A stretch of 64,000 nt of DNA from Catonia carolina (lineage: Eukaryota; Arthropoda; Insecta; Hemiptera; Achilidae): positions 23,802,960-23,866,959 of the forward strand of contig JAQMRL010000012.1 in assembly GCA_035578175.1 (NCBI GenBank), in the 5' to 3' direction. The notes under the pieces were generated by a model. The model worked only from the letters and a program-made list of their open reading frames with translations, searched no databases and was not told where the DNA came from. Positions 1 through 11,304 of the stretch are shown here, piece after piece (within the stretch, counting starts at the first letter, position 1; every line of letters begins with the position of its first letter). Position numbers and translations under genes: made by a program.

Positions 1-189
1 TCTTTTATACGGATGAAGTGAATGAAGGTGTGAAAAGGAGTGTGATACTGATGATCTGTGTAACTGATGATTGAAAATTTATTAGATGATTAATTGTAGA
101 TTAATGAGAGCTATCAAGATTTAGTTAATTTAGAAATAAGAGTTGACCATCCGCAATATAACTTTGTGTTTTTAATTTTAAAAAGATGG

Positions 190-755
190 TTAAACATTTT
201 TGATCAGGTGAAACGGAATGGAAGATCTAATATCGAGAAGATTTGTAGCCAAATGATTAGAATGAGTGTCCAACTTGGATAAATACTTTTCACTCCGGCT
301 GCTAATTTCTTCTCTCACCGTAGGTATGCCCAGGTCATGATGGAGTACTTCAGTAGGCACATACCAAGGTGCACAGCATATAAGTCGAAGAAACTTCGAT
401 TGGAATCTCTGTAATATTTCTACGTTAGACGTACTTGCTGTGCCCCAGAGTTCAATTCCATAACTCCAAACTGGTTTTATCATCACCTTGTACAGTGTCA
501 ATTTATTTTCCAAAGACAACTGTGATCGTCTCCCAACAAGCCAATACAGTTGTCGTAATTTAAGTCCAAGTAGTTTCCGTTTGGTCCATATATGTTTTCT
601 CCACGTCAATCGCCTGTCTAGATAGATGCCCAAGTATCTCACAGCATCTGAGTGTGGAATTACGTTGTTTCAAAACGTTACTGGTGAACAGGATTCTCGT
701 TTCATCGTAAAGGTTACGTGTGCAGACTTCTGTTCATTGTATAAACTTAATACAG
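190..755 (-). mobile_element. Jockey-type LINE, 3' part of reverse transcriptase, degenerate
   Basis: Minus-strand reading from about 755 gives NEQKSAHVTFTMKRE, a stop (TGA) and then an open 150 codons from 642: MRYLGIYLDRRLTWRKHI, YKVMIKPVWSYGIELWGTAS and FQSKFLRLICCAPWYVP. This is the region behind the YADD box in jockey-clade ORF2 (RYLGxxLDxxLTWxxHI, KPxWxYGxxLWG). The element is 5'-truncated and carries an in-frame stop, so it is dead. It lies antisense in a host-gene intron. Confidence 0.88.
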
Positions 756-1650
756 AAAATCTCAAAATTGACACTAAACATTGATTCTGTAGAAAAAATG
801 CTTGAAATGAAAGTTATAGTTTTTTTTAAATTTTTATAATGTTTATTAAATACAATTTTGTCGTAAAATCCTTTCTAAGGCCGCAATCTTAAAAAATTCC
901 ATTCTTAAACGAATTTTATTTTGCAATACATAGGGCTACCGAAAATCACTATTGATACGAAACTAGACGTTGTACAAAAATCTTTAAAATTAGAACTTTG
1001 TTTTTTTTGGGTTTAACGTTCGACTCTTCTGCAATTACTGCTAATGCAGATGGTGAAGGATGAAATTATTTTTTGTAACGTATGAAAATATGCTGTGCCT
1101 GAATGGGATTTGAACCCAACACCGCATGATGAGAAGCTAGCACGTTACCAACTACGTCAATGTGGCCTGCTTATAATAAGATTGTAGGTTTCTTAATGTT
1201 CTACAACTTTGATGACATAAGCTTTTCTTTAAAATGCATAGACCTATTAAGGCCAAAATCTCAACAAAAAAAAACAGTTTTACCATGACACCACAGGCTA
1301 CCAAAGGATTTTACCAGACATGACACCTACTCTATCGTGTAGAGCACAAAATATTTAGTGAATGAAGTGGTTTAAAACAACATCGTACGAACCGTTTTTG
1401 GGAAAATTGCAAAAAAAGTGAAAATTGGCATGAATAAGCTACTGCTATCCGATTGACCGATTTTGATGAAAATGTTAAATGATTTAATGAAAATCCCACA
1501 CACACACACACACACCGATCGCTAAAAAGATGTTTTTGGGTTCAGAAAGCCTGAAAATGGGTAATTTCCAGTGAGCTTTTGATTTGGAAAATTCAACATG
1601 AAATAATACAAGTTCCCTGTCTATAAGTATATAAGGAAAGAGAAAGTAAT
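745..1650 (-). repeat. 1-kb HINE-like repeat copy (SINE inserted)
   Basis: Reverse copy of the dispersed family: left-end motif (ggaaagagaaagt at about 1636), short (CA)n at 1497-1516, and the block gaccgattttgatgaaaatg. The 3' hairpin end is missing. A tRNA-SINE (about 1000-1172) interrupts it. Confidence 0.8.
1000..1172 (-). repeat. SINE family B copy
   Basis: Reverse copy: tail gggtttaacgttcgactct, cgtatgaaaatatgctgtgc, B box atgggatttgaaccc, and head gcacgttaccaactacgtca. Inserted in a HINE-like copy. Confidence 0.75.
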
Positions 1651-1711
1651 AAAAATTAAAGGAAATTGAAAAACAAATGTTAATATTGTGAAACGTTGTA
1701 TTAATTTTGAT

Positions 1712-1896
1712 GTTGGCCGCCTTCGTATCGTAGTGGTACTGTGCTAGCCTCAACCCGAAGGTCCCGGGTTCGATTTCCGGCTAGGGTCTGAAAATGTTTA
1801 AAAGTTGAAACCCACTGTTCCAGTTAGATAATCTACAGTGGGTTATCGTTAATAACCAAGCTGTTGATGCGATTTAAAATAAAATAATCGTAAAAA
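1712..1896 (+). repeat. tRNA-derived SINE family A, with target duplication
   Basis: tRNA-like head (gtagtggtactgtgctagcc; B box ggttcgatttcc) and tail ending accaagctgttgatgcga. Flanked by the 9-bp duplication aattttgat (1703-1711 and 1897-1905). Confidence 0.82.
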
Positions 1897-2078
1897 AATT
1901 TTGATTTTGGCCCTATTTATTTCTTTTTTAAATTTTATTAATGTTCTTTACAATTGAGTGGGAGTACAACTAGTAAATCAAAGGATTTCTTTTGGTGATG
2001 GTGGGTGAAGAAATGACGTGAATGAAATTACGGGAGAACAGTAGCTACTCTACTACTAACAGTACAAATACCACGGGT

Positions 2079-2217
2079 AATTTTACTTTCTCTTGCCTAT
2101 ATGAACATATAGGAAGGAAACTATTGTTTCCACTTCGATGTTTAAAAATCGAGTTTTTACCGAATATATACGTTTTCAGACCCCCTGAACCCGAGAAACA
2201 TGTTTTTAGCGTTTGGT

Positions 2218-2254
<37 letters not shown>

Positions 2255-3073
2255 CGCGCGCGCGTGCGTGTGTGTGTGTGTGTGTGTGAACAAAATATCT
2301 TAAGAACGGAACATCAAACAAATTTTGAATTTTAAACTTAAGTTAGGTACTACTAGAGGACCCGACACGAACATTTTCATTAAAATCGGTCAACCGGAAG
2401 TAGTAGTTTATTCGTGTCATTTTTCACGTTTTTGCGATTTTCTCAAAAATGGCTCTTACGATGATTTTTAAAAATCACCTCATTTACTATATTTTTATGC
2501 TCTACAAGATAGGGTAGGCGCCATGTCTGCTGAAATTCTTGGGGAGGCTCTTCTCTCGTAGAAAAATGGTATTTTTAAGATTGTGGCCTTCATATGCATT
2601 TTAAGGAAAAAGTGTACATAATAAAAGTTGTAGAAAATTTAAAAATCTAAACGTTCATTTCAAACATTTTTTGTATAACGCTTAGTTTAGCGGTAATTAA
2701 TGATTTTCTGTTTATATCATGAATATCTGTAAAAAAAATATTTTTTTACGATTTCGGCCTTAGTACGCATTTTACGACTAAATTGTGTATAATAAAATTT
2801 ATAGAAAATTAAAAGATCTACAACTATTTAACTATTTAAAGCATTTTTCTCTACAGAGCTTATTTTAGCGTGAGAGTAATTTTCCGTATTATTAAGCCAA
2901 ACTGAGGTTGTTTTTCATTTTGTGTCATTCACTAGAGATTAAAATAAGGTTATGTTCTTTGAGGTTAGGTTTTTGTTTATTTCTAAAGTTTTATTACTAA
3001 CGCAAGGTTATATAGTTAATTATTTGCATTGGTAAGAGAAATCGTGTAAGTGTTTCACACCAGATTTTTTTAA
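2079..3073 (+). repeat. 1-kb HINE-like repeat, full-length reference copy
   Basis: Starts tttactttctcttgcc, has ccgaatatatacgttttcag, (TG)n at 2219-2288, gaacaaaatatct, aaaatcggtcaaccggaagt, two internal ~190-bp units (from about 2570 and 2745), a right inverted repeat near 3030-3045 (ggtaagagaaat) and the hairpin end gtgtaagtgtttcacaccag. No coding capacity. Structure matches non-autonomous Helentrons (DINE-1/HINE): subterminal inverted repeats, central microsatellite, 3' stem-loop, T-rich target. Confidence 0.8.
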
Positions 3074-3464
3074 TTGTTTTACAAGAAGTCTCTACTTCAT
3101 CTTCCATGGATACTGCATGGGGGATTACTGGGTAAATGTAACATGTAGCGGTTTCGTATTAATCGGTTTTCGTTTTTAGGATGTTTTGCTTTAGAACATT
3201 TCTGTATTTTTGATGAATGATGTCGTTAACGTATGATATTTGTAAGCCGTTATGTAACCGTTCTTTATTTCCGTACACACATGGATTGAAAACATTGTAA
3301 TTTCATGAATACTGAAGACTTAGCGGAGCCAATATTTGACGTCTATACGTCCAAATAAATCGGTCTAAAGGTTTTCACAATAACAGTTATGATTGAAGAG
3401 GAAATTTTGACCTCCTGGAGAGCAATGTGAAGAGTTGTCTTCATTTACCTCTGAGTAACTTTTT

Positions 3465-4696
3465 ACTCGTACTTTCTCTTGTCCTATATGAATAAGCTGT
3501 ACAGAGAAAGAAAGTATTTTTTCATGTAGATTTTTTTAAATCGAGTTTTCACCGGATATACAAGCCTTGAGGCCCCCTGAACCCAAAAACCATTTTTCTA
3601 GCAATTGCTCTTTGTGTTTCTGGGTGTGAAGAAAATATCTCGAGAACGGAATAACAAACGAAGTTGAATCTTGGAACCTAAATTAGGTATCACTACCAGA
3701 CCCGATTCAAACATGTTCGTCAAAATCGGTCAACCAAAAGAAGTAGTTTATTCGTGTTTTTTCACTCTTTTGCGATTTTCTCACAAACGGTTCCTACGAT
3801 TTTTTTTTAAATCGCCTCGTTTCCTACATTTTTTACCTCTACAATATAGGGTAAGCGTCATAACTGCTGAAATTCTTTGGGAGGCTGTGCTCTCGTGGAA
3901 AAAATCTTTTTATAATACTGCGGCCATAATATCTATTTTAGAGCAAAAGTGTATAACCAAAGTTATAATAGAACATTAGAAACCTAAAACATGTATTTCA
4001 AATATTTGTTTGTACAACGCAACGCTTACTTTAGCGGCAATTTGTGATTTTACGTTTTCTTCATGAAAATCTGTAAAACTACGGGATTCTTTAATACTGC
4101 GGCCTTAGACAAAGATTTTAAGACATTTTAAGACAAAATTTGTTTATTTTCAATGATACTCAAAAATATGTGTAGGCTATAATCATATTATAGACAATAA
4201 AGAAAATTTACAATTTATATTTCAAACAGTTTTTTGTATAACACGTAGTTTAGCAGCGATTTTCTGTATTTTTTTCAGAAAAACTGGTAAAAAATAGGAT
4301 TTTTTAAGATTGCGGCCTTAGTATGTATTTTTGTGAGAAAAGTGTATACAATCAAAGTTAGCTATAGGAAATTTAAAAAACATACAACTTTTATTTTATG
4401 CATTTTTCTATACAAAGCATTTACCGACAAAATGTTAAAATATACAATTAAAGTTATAGAAGATTAAAAACCCTAAAATTACCTATTTCAAACATTGTCT
4501 TCTTTAAAGTTTAGTTTCGGGTCAATACTAATTGACTATTAGTACATTCAATACTACATTTAGCTTCATTGATTACTCGGAATCAATATTAAATTATGTT
4601 TTTCATCTTTCATAGTTGTCTCCTGGTTAAACAGGGATTTTTAATTATTTATGATTTAATTAGAGAAAGTCGTGTGAGTGTTTCCCACCAGATTTT
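3465..4696 (+). repeat. 1-kb HINE-like repeat, expanded copy
   Basis: Second direct copy about 400 bp after the first. It has no long (TG)n but carries about three degenerate internal units (from about 3905, 4085 and 4290) each with the block tgcggcctta. It ends gagtgtttcccaccagattt, immediately followed by a reversed SINE. Confidence 0.8.
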
Positions 4697-4702
4697 TTTA
4701 GT

Positions 4703-4866
4703 TTATTTACAGTCGCATCAACATCGAGGTTATTATTGACTTTTTTGGTTCAAGGAACGGTGGGTTTGAACTTGAAACAATTTTCCAGACCCTAGCCGGG
4801 AATCGAGTCCAGAACCAAAGTTTTGAAGCGTAGTGCGCTAATCACTGGGCTAATGCGGCGACCATT
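4703..4866 (-). repeat. SINE family A copy
   Basis: Reverse copy: tcgcatcaacatcgaggtta, ccagaccctagccgggaatc and gcgctaatcactgggctaat. Sits directly at the 3' end of a HINE-like copy. Confidence 0.75.
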
Positions 4867-4983
4867 TTACATTTTATATTATTTTATAAAAACTTTCAAA
4901 GATCCCTTCCATATAATTTTCCACCCCTCCATAAATTTTATATTCGTCATGGGTAAATATTTTTACCCTTTATATGTTCTCAG

Positions 4984-5211
4984 GTGACGTTCTACAAAAA
5001 CGGAGATCCATATTTTCCCGGTGTTGAGTTTAGATTTAAACCTGGAAGAGATGTCCGAAGTATGGAAGCTCTTCAAGATAAATTATCACTACGAATGGAT
5101 CTTCCAAGAGGTGCCAGATTTATATTTACGATGGATGGAACCAGAATTAATAGTTTAGAGGAACTGGACGATGGTGGAAATTACGTAGTGTCTTCGTACA
5201 AAACATTTAAG
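4984..5211 (+). CDS. DCX-EMAP: DCX-EMAP exon A: first doublecortin domain
   Basis: Acceptor ttctcag ends at 4983 and donor aag|gttagt follows 5211. The exon is 228 nt, 76 codons, phase 0 at both ends (model residues 1-76). It encodes most of a DCX domain: [46 protein letters not shown] and ending SSYKTFK. DCX domains are ubiquitin-like folds that bind microtubules between protofilaments. The first codon is GTG (Val), so this is an internal exon and not a start; at least one 5' exon must lie left of the window. The sequence after the donor has no DCX similarity, which supports the splice site. Confidence 0.93.
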
Positions 5212-5394
5212 GTTAGTCGTATTCATTTATTATTCTTTTAGAATTACAATTAGACTATTATTTTTTAGTTATTGCACTTCATTGCACTTGTTTGCCCACC
5301 AAATTAAAATTCATTACAATTTAATTAAGATTTGATTTCGTTATACCTGGTCATGCATATGTATACATAAGGTAAGGGAAAATAAAGAAGTGGA

Positions 5395-6215
5395 TATCTT
5401 TATACAAAATAATATCCTAGAAATTCTGCAAACAATGAAGTTTCTAGGAGTGTCACGTCACTATATAAAACATTATCGTGGGATTATTATGCCGATCAAA
5501 TCTGTGGTAAAAAATCATTTGGGGAATTTGCATTGAAACAAACTGTCAGATTAAATAATAAAAAATTCCTAATAGCAGCCTACCATGGTTTAATTTTATC
5601 TCATATCCAATATCCCATAGGCCTATAAGTTTGGGGTAATTCATCATAGAGTTACATGGAAAGCATTTTTTAAATGCAGAAAAATTTTATTAGGTGCATG
5701 GTGGGAATCAACCACTTAATCTCATGCAGATCATTATTTAAGGATCTCTAATAGCTTACAGTTCCTTCTTTGTACATCTTTTAAGTACATAAAGCAAAAT
5801 ACCTTTTTACAGAATTTAAAAGTTTACAATACAACAGAAGAAACAGATTTGATTACTATGTTGCTAATCACAATACTAAATTGTTTGAACAAAAACGTAT
5901 TTATTTAGATACAAGATACATCAATAAATTGCCATAAGCTTTAAAAAGTTGTGTTAATTAAAGTATATTTTAAAAAAAAACTAAAAAAATACTAGATTAA
6001 TGAAACAGTTTTTAGTGTACACGAATTCCTTTCTAAATAGATTTTGGTTGAAAAATGTATAAACTTCTTAGTAAACTCTAAGGCAGATTGTGTATTATTT
6101 GATAAAAATGTTTGAATGACATGCTTATTGAAGCGAGTAAATCAGTAATGGTAATAAATTATTGGCAAGTTATGAATTTAAAAGTAACATATTATTAAAA
6201 TTTATAAATAAGTTT
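5395..6215 (+). mobile_element. LINE relic (CR1/L2/jockey-like), 3' end of ORF2 and 3' UTR
   Basis: Mixed-frame translation shows LNNKKFLIAAYHGLILSHIQ, then WGNSS, then SCRSLFKDL and TSFKYIKQNTFLQNLKVYN, the usual tail of CR1/L2-like LINE proteins (AYxGLxxSHxxYGIxxWGNSS). Many stops and shifts. The same family is present in reverse at 43095-43690, matching well even beyond the coding end (for example ctaaattgtttgaacaaaaa in both), so the shared part includes the 3' UTR. Family assignment is approximate. Confidence 0.75.
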
Positions 6216-6407
6216 TTTTTTTGTTTTTTTTTTTACGTTGCATCAACTACAAGGTCATTAGCGACGACGTTGGGGTGTGACTGTGTGTAAATGAGGATGA
6301 AATGATTTTTTGTAACGTATGAAAATATGCCATGCCTGAGTGGGATTCGAACCCAGGACCGCATGATGAGAGGCGAGCACGTTACCAACTGCGCCAATGA
6401 GGCCGGC
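6215..6407 (-). repeat. SINE family B head joined to family A tail
   Basis: tRNA-like head (reverse: gtgggattcgaacccaggac, gcgagcacgttaccaactgc) is family B, but the tail reads cgttgcatcaactacaaggt cattagcga, the family A tail, and not the B tail seen at 1000 and 57627. A mosaic SINE. Confidence 0.75.
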
Positions 6408-6589
6408 ATAAATAAGTTTTATTTTGAAATGTTCTATACTCCCATTCTGAGTCTTCTGGATTCAGTTATTAAAAAGATTTAAAAAAAATACTAGCTGCCC
6501 GTTCAAGCTTCACTTGCGTATAATTGTGTTTTGTTTCAATAATTTTTAAATTAGGATTGTAAGTAAATCAAAACTAAGATTTTCTGATT

Positions 6590-6740
6590 CAGAAAAATCA
6601 ATAGAATTTATATATTTGAACGTCTCCACTGAGTTTTAACCATTTAATTCGTCCGGAACTTAGTAAATAATAAATATTGGTTCAAGGGTTGAAGTCCCTT
6701 TTCAACTCCTAACGGGTAAATTTTTGAACTCACTGAGGTG
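6590..6740. repeat. Dispersed ~150-bp repeat (single unit)
   Basis: taataaatattggttcaagg gttgaa...cccttttcaac matches two tandem units at 26810-27110. It directly follows the 3' end of the LINE at 6730. Confidence 0.6.
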
Positions 6741-8428
6741 TAACTATTTTAGCGTCACTATACATACGGAGAAAATTAGACTGGAATGCTTGAATAGTTT
6801 TTAAATTACTCAGCTTTGCGCAACCAAAAATTTGAATACCGTACATCCAGATAGGTTTTAAGAGAGAATTGAAAAGTAATAATTTCTGTTTGAGACGTAT
6901 GGGTGATTTAGTGTGAACAAACCTGTACAGTTGTTTCAAACGTAAGTTTAGTTGAAGTCGTTTTGTCTTAATTTGGTGTTTCCAGGTCATGCGTTGATCG
7001 AAATGAAGTCCAAGATAGCGAACAGTAGAATTTTTTGGGATAGGTGCATTATTTAAGAACAGCGACGGCACCGGTTGTTTATTTAGAGTGAATGTAATGT
7101 GAACAGACTTCGCCGGATTCACCTTCATTTTCCAGTCCTTCAGCCAGTTGTCTACTAAATTTAGGTGATGTTGTAAATTTTGAGTGGCTGTTTGTATGGA
7201 AAGATCTTGTGATAAAATGGCTGTATCATCCGCAAACGTCGCTACAGAGGTGTTTTGTGTACAAGGAAAGTCAGAAGTGTAGATCGAATATAGAGTAGGT
7301 GACAAGATAGAACCTTGTGGTACTCCGGCTTTTATGCTTTTCATGTCTGAATACGTACCCCCCCCCTTGTCGGACTAAGAAGTACCTATCTTCAAGAAAC
7401 AATTTAAATATAAAATAGTACGAATACGGTAAAATTTTCTTAAGTTTAAAAAGTAATCCGTCATGCCAGACTTTATCAAAGGCAGCTGTCACATCAAGAA
7501 ATACAGCCGAGGTGAACTTTTTTTCTTCTAATCCTGCTGATATTTTATCCACGACTTTGTGCAGTTGTTGCACTGTTGAGTGCTCCCTCCTAAAACCGAA
7601 CTGATGGAGTGGGATAACTTTCTTCCTCTCAAGGATTACTGTCAATCGATTTAAAAGCAGCCGCTCAAAAACTTTAGAAATAACCGGAAGGAGACTTATT
7701 GGCCGGTACGATGAAGGTAAATGAGAAGGTTTCCCTGGTTTTGCAAATAGAACCACTTCAGATAGTTTCCATAGAATTGGATAATGACATGTTCGTAAGA
7801 TTCCATTGAACACTTGTGTGATGAATATTAAGGTTTTCTTTGGTAATTCTTTTAAAATTTCAGATATGATCAAGTCATGACCAGGTGACGTTTTTGACGG
7901 AAGAATACCTATTACTTTTTCCACTTCAATTAATTTGATTCTCTTGGGTGGAATAGACAAGGGCACTGGACTGGCAAGATAATCCTCTACTTCTGCCTCT
8001 TTTTCAGCATTGATATCTTCATCAAAGGGTTTAAAAACGTTGCAAAGATGTTCAGAAAATAATTCCGCTTTTTCTTCCTCCTTGTTTGCCCAAGAATTGT
8101 CCGCCTTGCGTAGTGGTGAGTTAAAAGAAATATGTCCAGTAACGCGTTTAGTGGCTCTCCAAAGCGTTCCGTCGATGGTTGATAGATTCCTAAGTTTATT
8201 TTCAGTAACTTCACAATTTATTTTTATTATTTCCTTTTTTAATCTGTTGGCTAATCTATTAAAAATAATTTTGTCTTCAAGAAGACGAGACCTTTGCCAA
8301 ATTCTTCTTAACCTTCTTTTTTCCCGTATCATTTGTCTGATGTACAATGGATACATTGGTCCAAGCTTCGATGACGTCTTTGGTGGAGTACAAGACAACG
8401 TAGCTGCTACATCGGAAATAGTTTTCAT
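6730..8428 (-). mobile_element. Jockey-type LINE ORF2, near-complete reverse transcriptase with one frameshift
   Basis: Best-preserved transposon in the window. On the minus strand 8428-7271 codes for 385 residues and 7344-6730 for 204 in another frame. Reverse-transcriptase blocks follow in order: SYRPISLLPVISKVFERLL, FLDVTAAFDKVWHDG (motif A), then across the shift GVPQGSILSPTLYS (motif B), TFADDTAILSQ (motif C, FADD) and STVRYLGLHFDQRMTWKHQI. The frame changes at a run of nine C (7358-7366). The endonuclease and ORF1 are absent, so the copy is 5'-truncated at about 8430, next to a fragment of the 1-kb repeat. It sits antisense in the big intron. Confidence 0.93.
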
Positions 8429-8469
8429 GTCGATGTAGCCTAAACTAAATTCTATTATTAGAATATAGA

Positions 8470-8822
8470 CGAATTTGGGGGTCTGTTCTCTCGTGGTAAA
8501 AATAACGTTTTTTTTTATAAGATTACAGCCTTAATATGCATTCTATAGCAAAACTGTTCATAATCAAAGTTAAAGGAGTTTAAAAAACCTATAATTTAAT
8601 TTTAAGAATTTTTTTCTACAGTTTAATTTAGCGTCAATTTGTGATTTTCTGTTTAAGTCCAACAGAAGTCGATTTTCATTTTGCGTCATTCATTCATGAT
8701 TAAAATAAGGTTATGTTTTTCATATTACATTGTTTACTAATGAATAAACATAGGTTACATTGTTCATTATTTACTTTGTCACGAGAAAGTCGTGTGAATG
8801 TTTCACATCAGAGATTTTTTCA
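8470..8822 (+). repeat. HINE-like repeat, 3' part
   Basis: Begins in ggtctgttctctcgtggtaa and ends gaatgtttcacatcagaga. It abuts the 5' truncation point of the 6730-8428 LINE. Confidence 0.75.
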
Positions 8823-9129
8823 TGAAAAATTCATACAATATAAAAATAATGATACCTACGTATGTCATTGAAGGTTTTATACATGTTTCAATAACCTTAT
8901 TCAGAAGATTGCATGAGTTTTACTATGACTAACATGTAATCATGAACAGACTACGTTATTATTCACATGAAATTATATTATATTTATTTTTATTTTATTA
9001 TCATAATCATAGATTTTCATTTTCCGCCTGTTATACAAAAGTTTCCCGCTTGGTTTACTTCACCGGAAGGTGATTCACAGAAATCACTTTTATAGTAAAG
9101 AATAATATTAAGCAATTCTAATAATAATT

Positions 9130-9490
9130 TTTTTCTGGCAAATAAGTGCCCCTAACCTTATCCTGTAAAGCATTTTAAACAACGTATAATGTGAGCAAAT
9201 TTTCAAAAAAAGAAATAGTAGCAACCAAAAAAGAAAAAACTTTTTTTAAGAAATTGCATGAATAAAAAAAACTGCGTTCGGTTGACCGATTTTTATAAAA
9301 ATGTTGCTTTCGGATTCCTAGTGGGGTACCAAAGTGAAATTCCAAGATTAAACTTAGTACGATATTCCATTTTTGAGATATTTTGTTCACACGTCAAGAC
9401 ACAAAGACCAATTGCTGAAACCATGTTTTTTTGAGTTCAAGGAGCCTGAAAACATGTATTTTCGGTAAGATGAAGTAAAAAACTTTATCG
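9130..9490 (-). repeat. HINE-like repeat fragment
   Basis: Reverse copy with attccatttttgagatattt, tgttcacac and aaaacatgtattttcggtaa. It meets a forward copy head-to-head near 9495. Confidence 0.65.
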
Positions 9491-9498
9491 CTATTTCT

Positions 9499-9645
9499 TT
9501 CTCTTGCTCTATGTGAATATAGAGTAAGAAATTATTGTTTTCATGTAGAATTTTATATATATATTTTTTTTTAATAATAATAATTCTTTATTTCTGTACA
9601 TAATATAATTTACAAATCAATTCAAAAAACTATTTTAAGCGATTG

Positions 9646-9735
<90 letters not shown>

Positions 9736-9990
9736 ACTTTTTCAAGAATTAAAAATATCTTCAAAAGATTGAAACTTGAACTTAATGGTACTATAAGAAG
9801 ACCCGACACGAAAATTTTTAATCAAAATTGGTCAACCGAAAGAGGAAGTTTAACCGTTAAATTTTTATGATTTTCTCAAAAACGGCTGCTACGCCTTTTT
9901 TTATTTTGCTTATATTCTGCATTTTTTGAGCTTTACAAGATAGTATATGCTAAGTGGTAGTCTATGTCGGGTACTCTCGTGGTACCTAAC
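9499..9990 (+). repeat. HINE-like repeat with long (TG)n
   Basis: ctttctcttgctctatgtg start, an AT-rich interruption at 9570-9625, then (TG)n of about 42 units at 9648-9732, followed by aaaattggtcaaccgaaag and ttttctcaaaaacggctgct. Truncated before the internal unit. Confidence 0.75.
9648..9732 (+). repeat. (TG)n microsatellite
   Basis: About 42 uninterrupted TG units, at the fixed microsatellite position of a HINE-like copy. Any ORF through it (poly Cys-Val) is spurious. Confidence 0.95.
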
Positions 9991-10275
9991 ATAAGTTTTA
10001 AATTTCATCTAGTTTGATATTCTGTTGTTGAAATATTTTGTTCATACAATAACACTGAACAAAGATGCATGTGTGGACGCCCGCACACATACACATAAAC
10101 ACTAATGCGCGATCACAAACACATACACATATATTCAAAACAAACTAATCGGTAAAAACATTTTTTTGTTCAGGGAACCGAAAACTTGTATTTCCGGTGA
10201 AATTCGATTTCAAAAATTGACATGAAAACAATACTTTCCTTCCCTATATTATCATATATATAGGACAAGAGAAAG
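9990..10275 (-). repeat. HINE-like repeat fragment
   Basis: Reverse 5' part: gtacctaacataagttt to acaatactttccttcccta and aggacaagagaaagtag. A near-identical end plus its flank recurs at 11905-12135. Confidence 0.7.
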
Positions 10276-10837
10276 TAGAAAAGTAATTAGGCTAGTACTA
10301 AATATTGTGATGAAAAATTATTCATGCAGTGTTTGTGAAATTAAAAATTTATTAATTTCTTACATAAGTAATGAAGTGAGAGGAAAATTTAAGTTATAAG
10401 AATAATTTTTCAGTTGTAGTGTGGTATTAGTGGGGGGGTTAGTTGTGTTTGAAAACGAAGGACATTGAAATGTTTGGTTACCATTACTGGATCAACCAGA
10501 ATAAATGTTATTTGAATATTAAATATATGTAAATTTTATTCTACCCTTGAAATTCGAATAAATGTACGTCTTTTCATCCCCTTCTTCTTTCTACCCTTAT
10601 GATCGACTTAAATCTAACTGTTAAGAGGTTGCATGTAGGCGATAGAAAAAATGATTTTCATTTAGGTAAAAGTAGACAGCTGATTTGACTTTGATTTGTG
10701 CTGCTATCTTGCGGAAATATACCGAAGTAAATCTTTCCTTTCTTTAATTTATTATCATTCATTTTCTTAACGACTTCCTTATTCATAATCACTTAATATC
10801 GCATGTATTGCAATTAATTTTTATTTTCTACAACCTT

Positions 10838-11300
10838 ATATGAATATAGAGCGAAGGAAAGTATTGTTTTCATGTCGATTTTTCGAAATCGAGTTTTCAC
10901 CGGAAATACACGTTTTCAGGCCCCCGAACCCACAAAACATGTTTTTACATATTGATCTGTATGAGTGTGAACAAAATATCTCATGAACAGAATAGCGTAC
11001 GACGTTGAAACTTGGAACTTAAGTTAAGTACTAGTTGGGCACCCAACTTGAACTTTTTTATTAAATTCGATCAACTAGAAGTAGTGGTTTATTCGTGTAA
11101 TTTTTCACTTTTTTGCAATTTTCTCAAAAACGGCTCATACTTTTTTTAATTTCGCCTTTTGTACTAAATTTTTTTATTCTTTACAAGATAAGGTTAGTAC
11201 CATGTCTGGTGAAATTTTTGAAAAGCCTGTACTGTTGTGGTAAAAAATTATTTTTTAAGATTGCAACGTTAGTAAGTATGCAATGTAGAGCAATACTAAA
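10838..11300 (+). repeat. HINE-like repeat, 5' part
   Basis: Starts near ccttatatgaatatagagcg; contains tcaccggaaatacacgtttt, no (TG)n expansion, and the ttttctcaaaaacggctcat block. Cut by the LINE at 11305. Confidence 0.72.
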
Positions 11301-11304
11301 TTAA

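Noticed and set aside
2022..2303. ORFs rich in Cys-Val or Thr-His (also at 9643, 12176, 28954-29265)
   Set aside because: They are translations of TG/CA microsatellites inside the HINE-like repeat.
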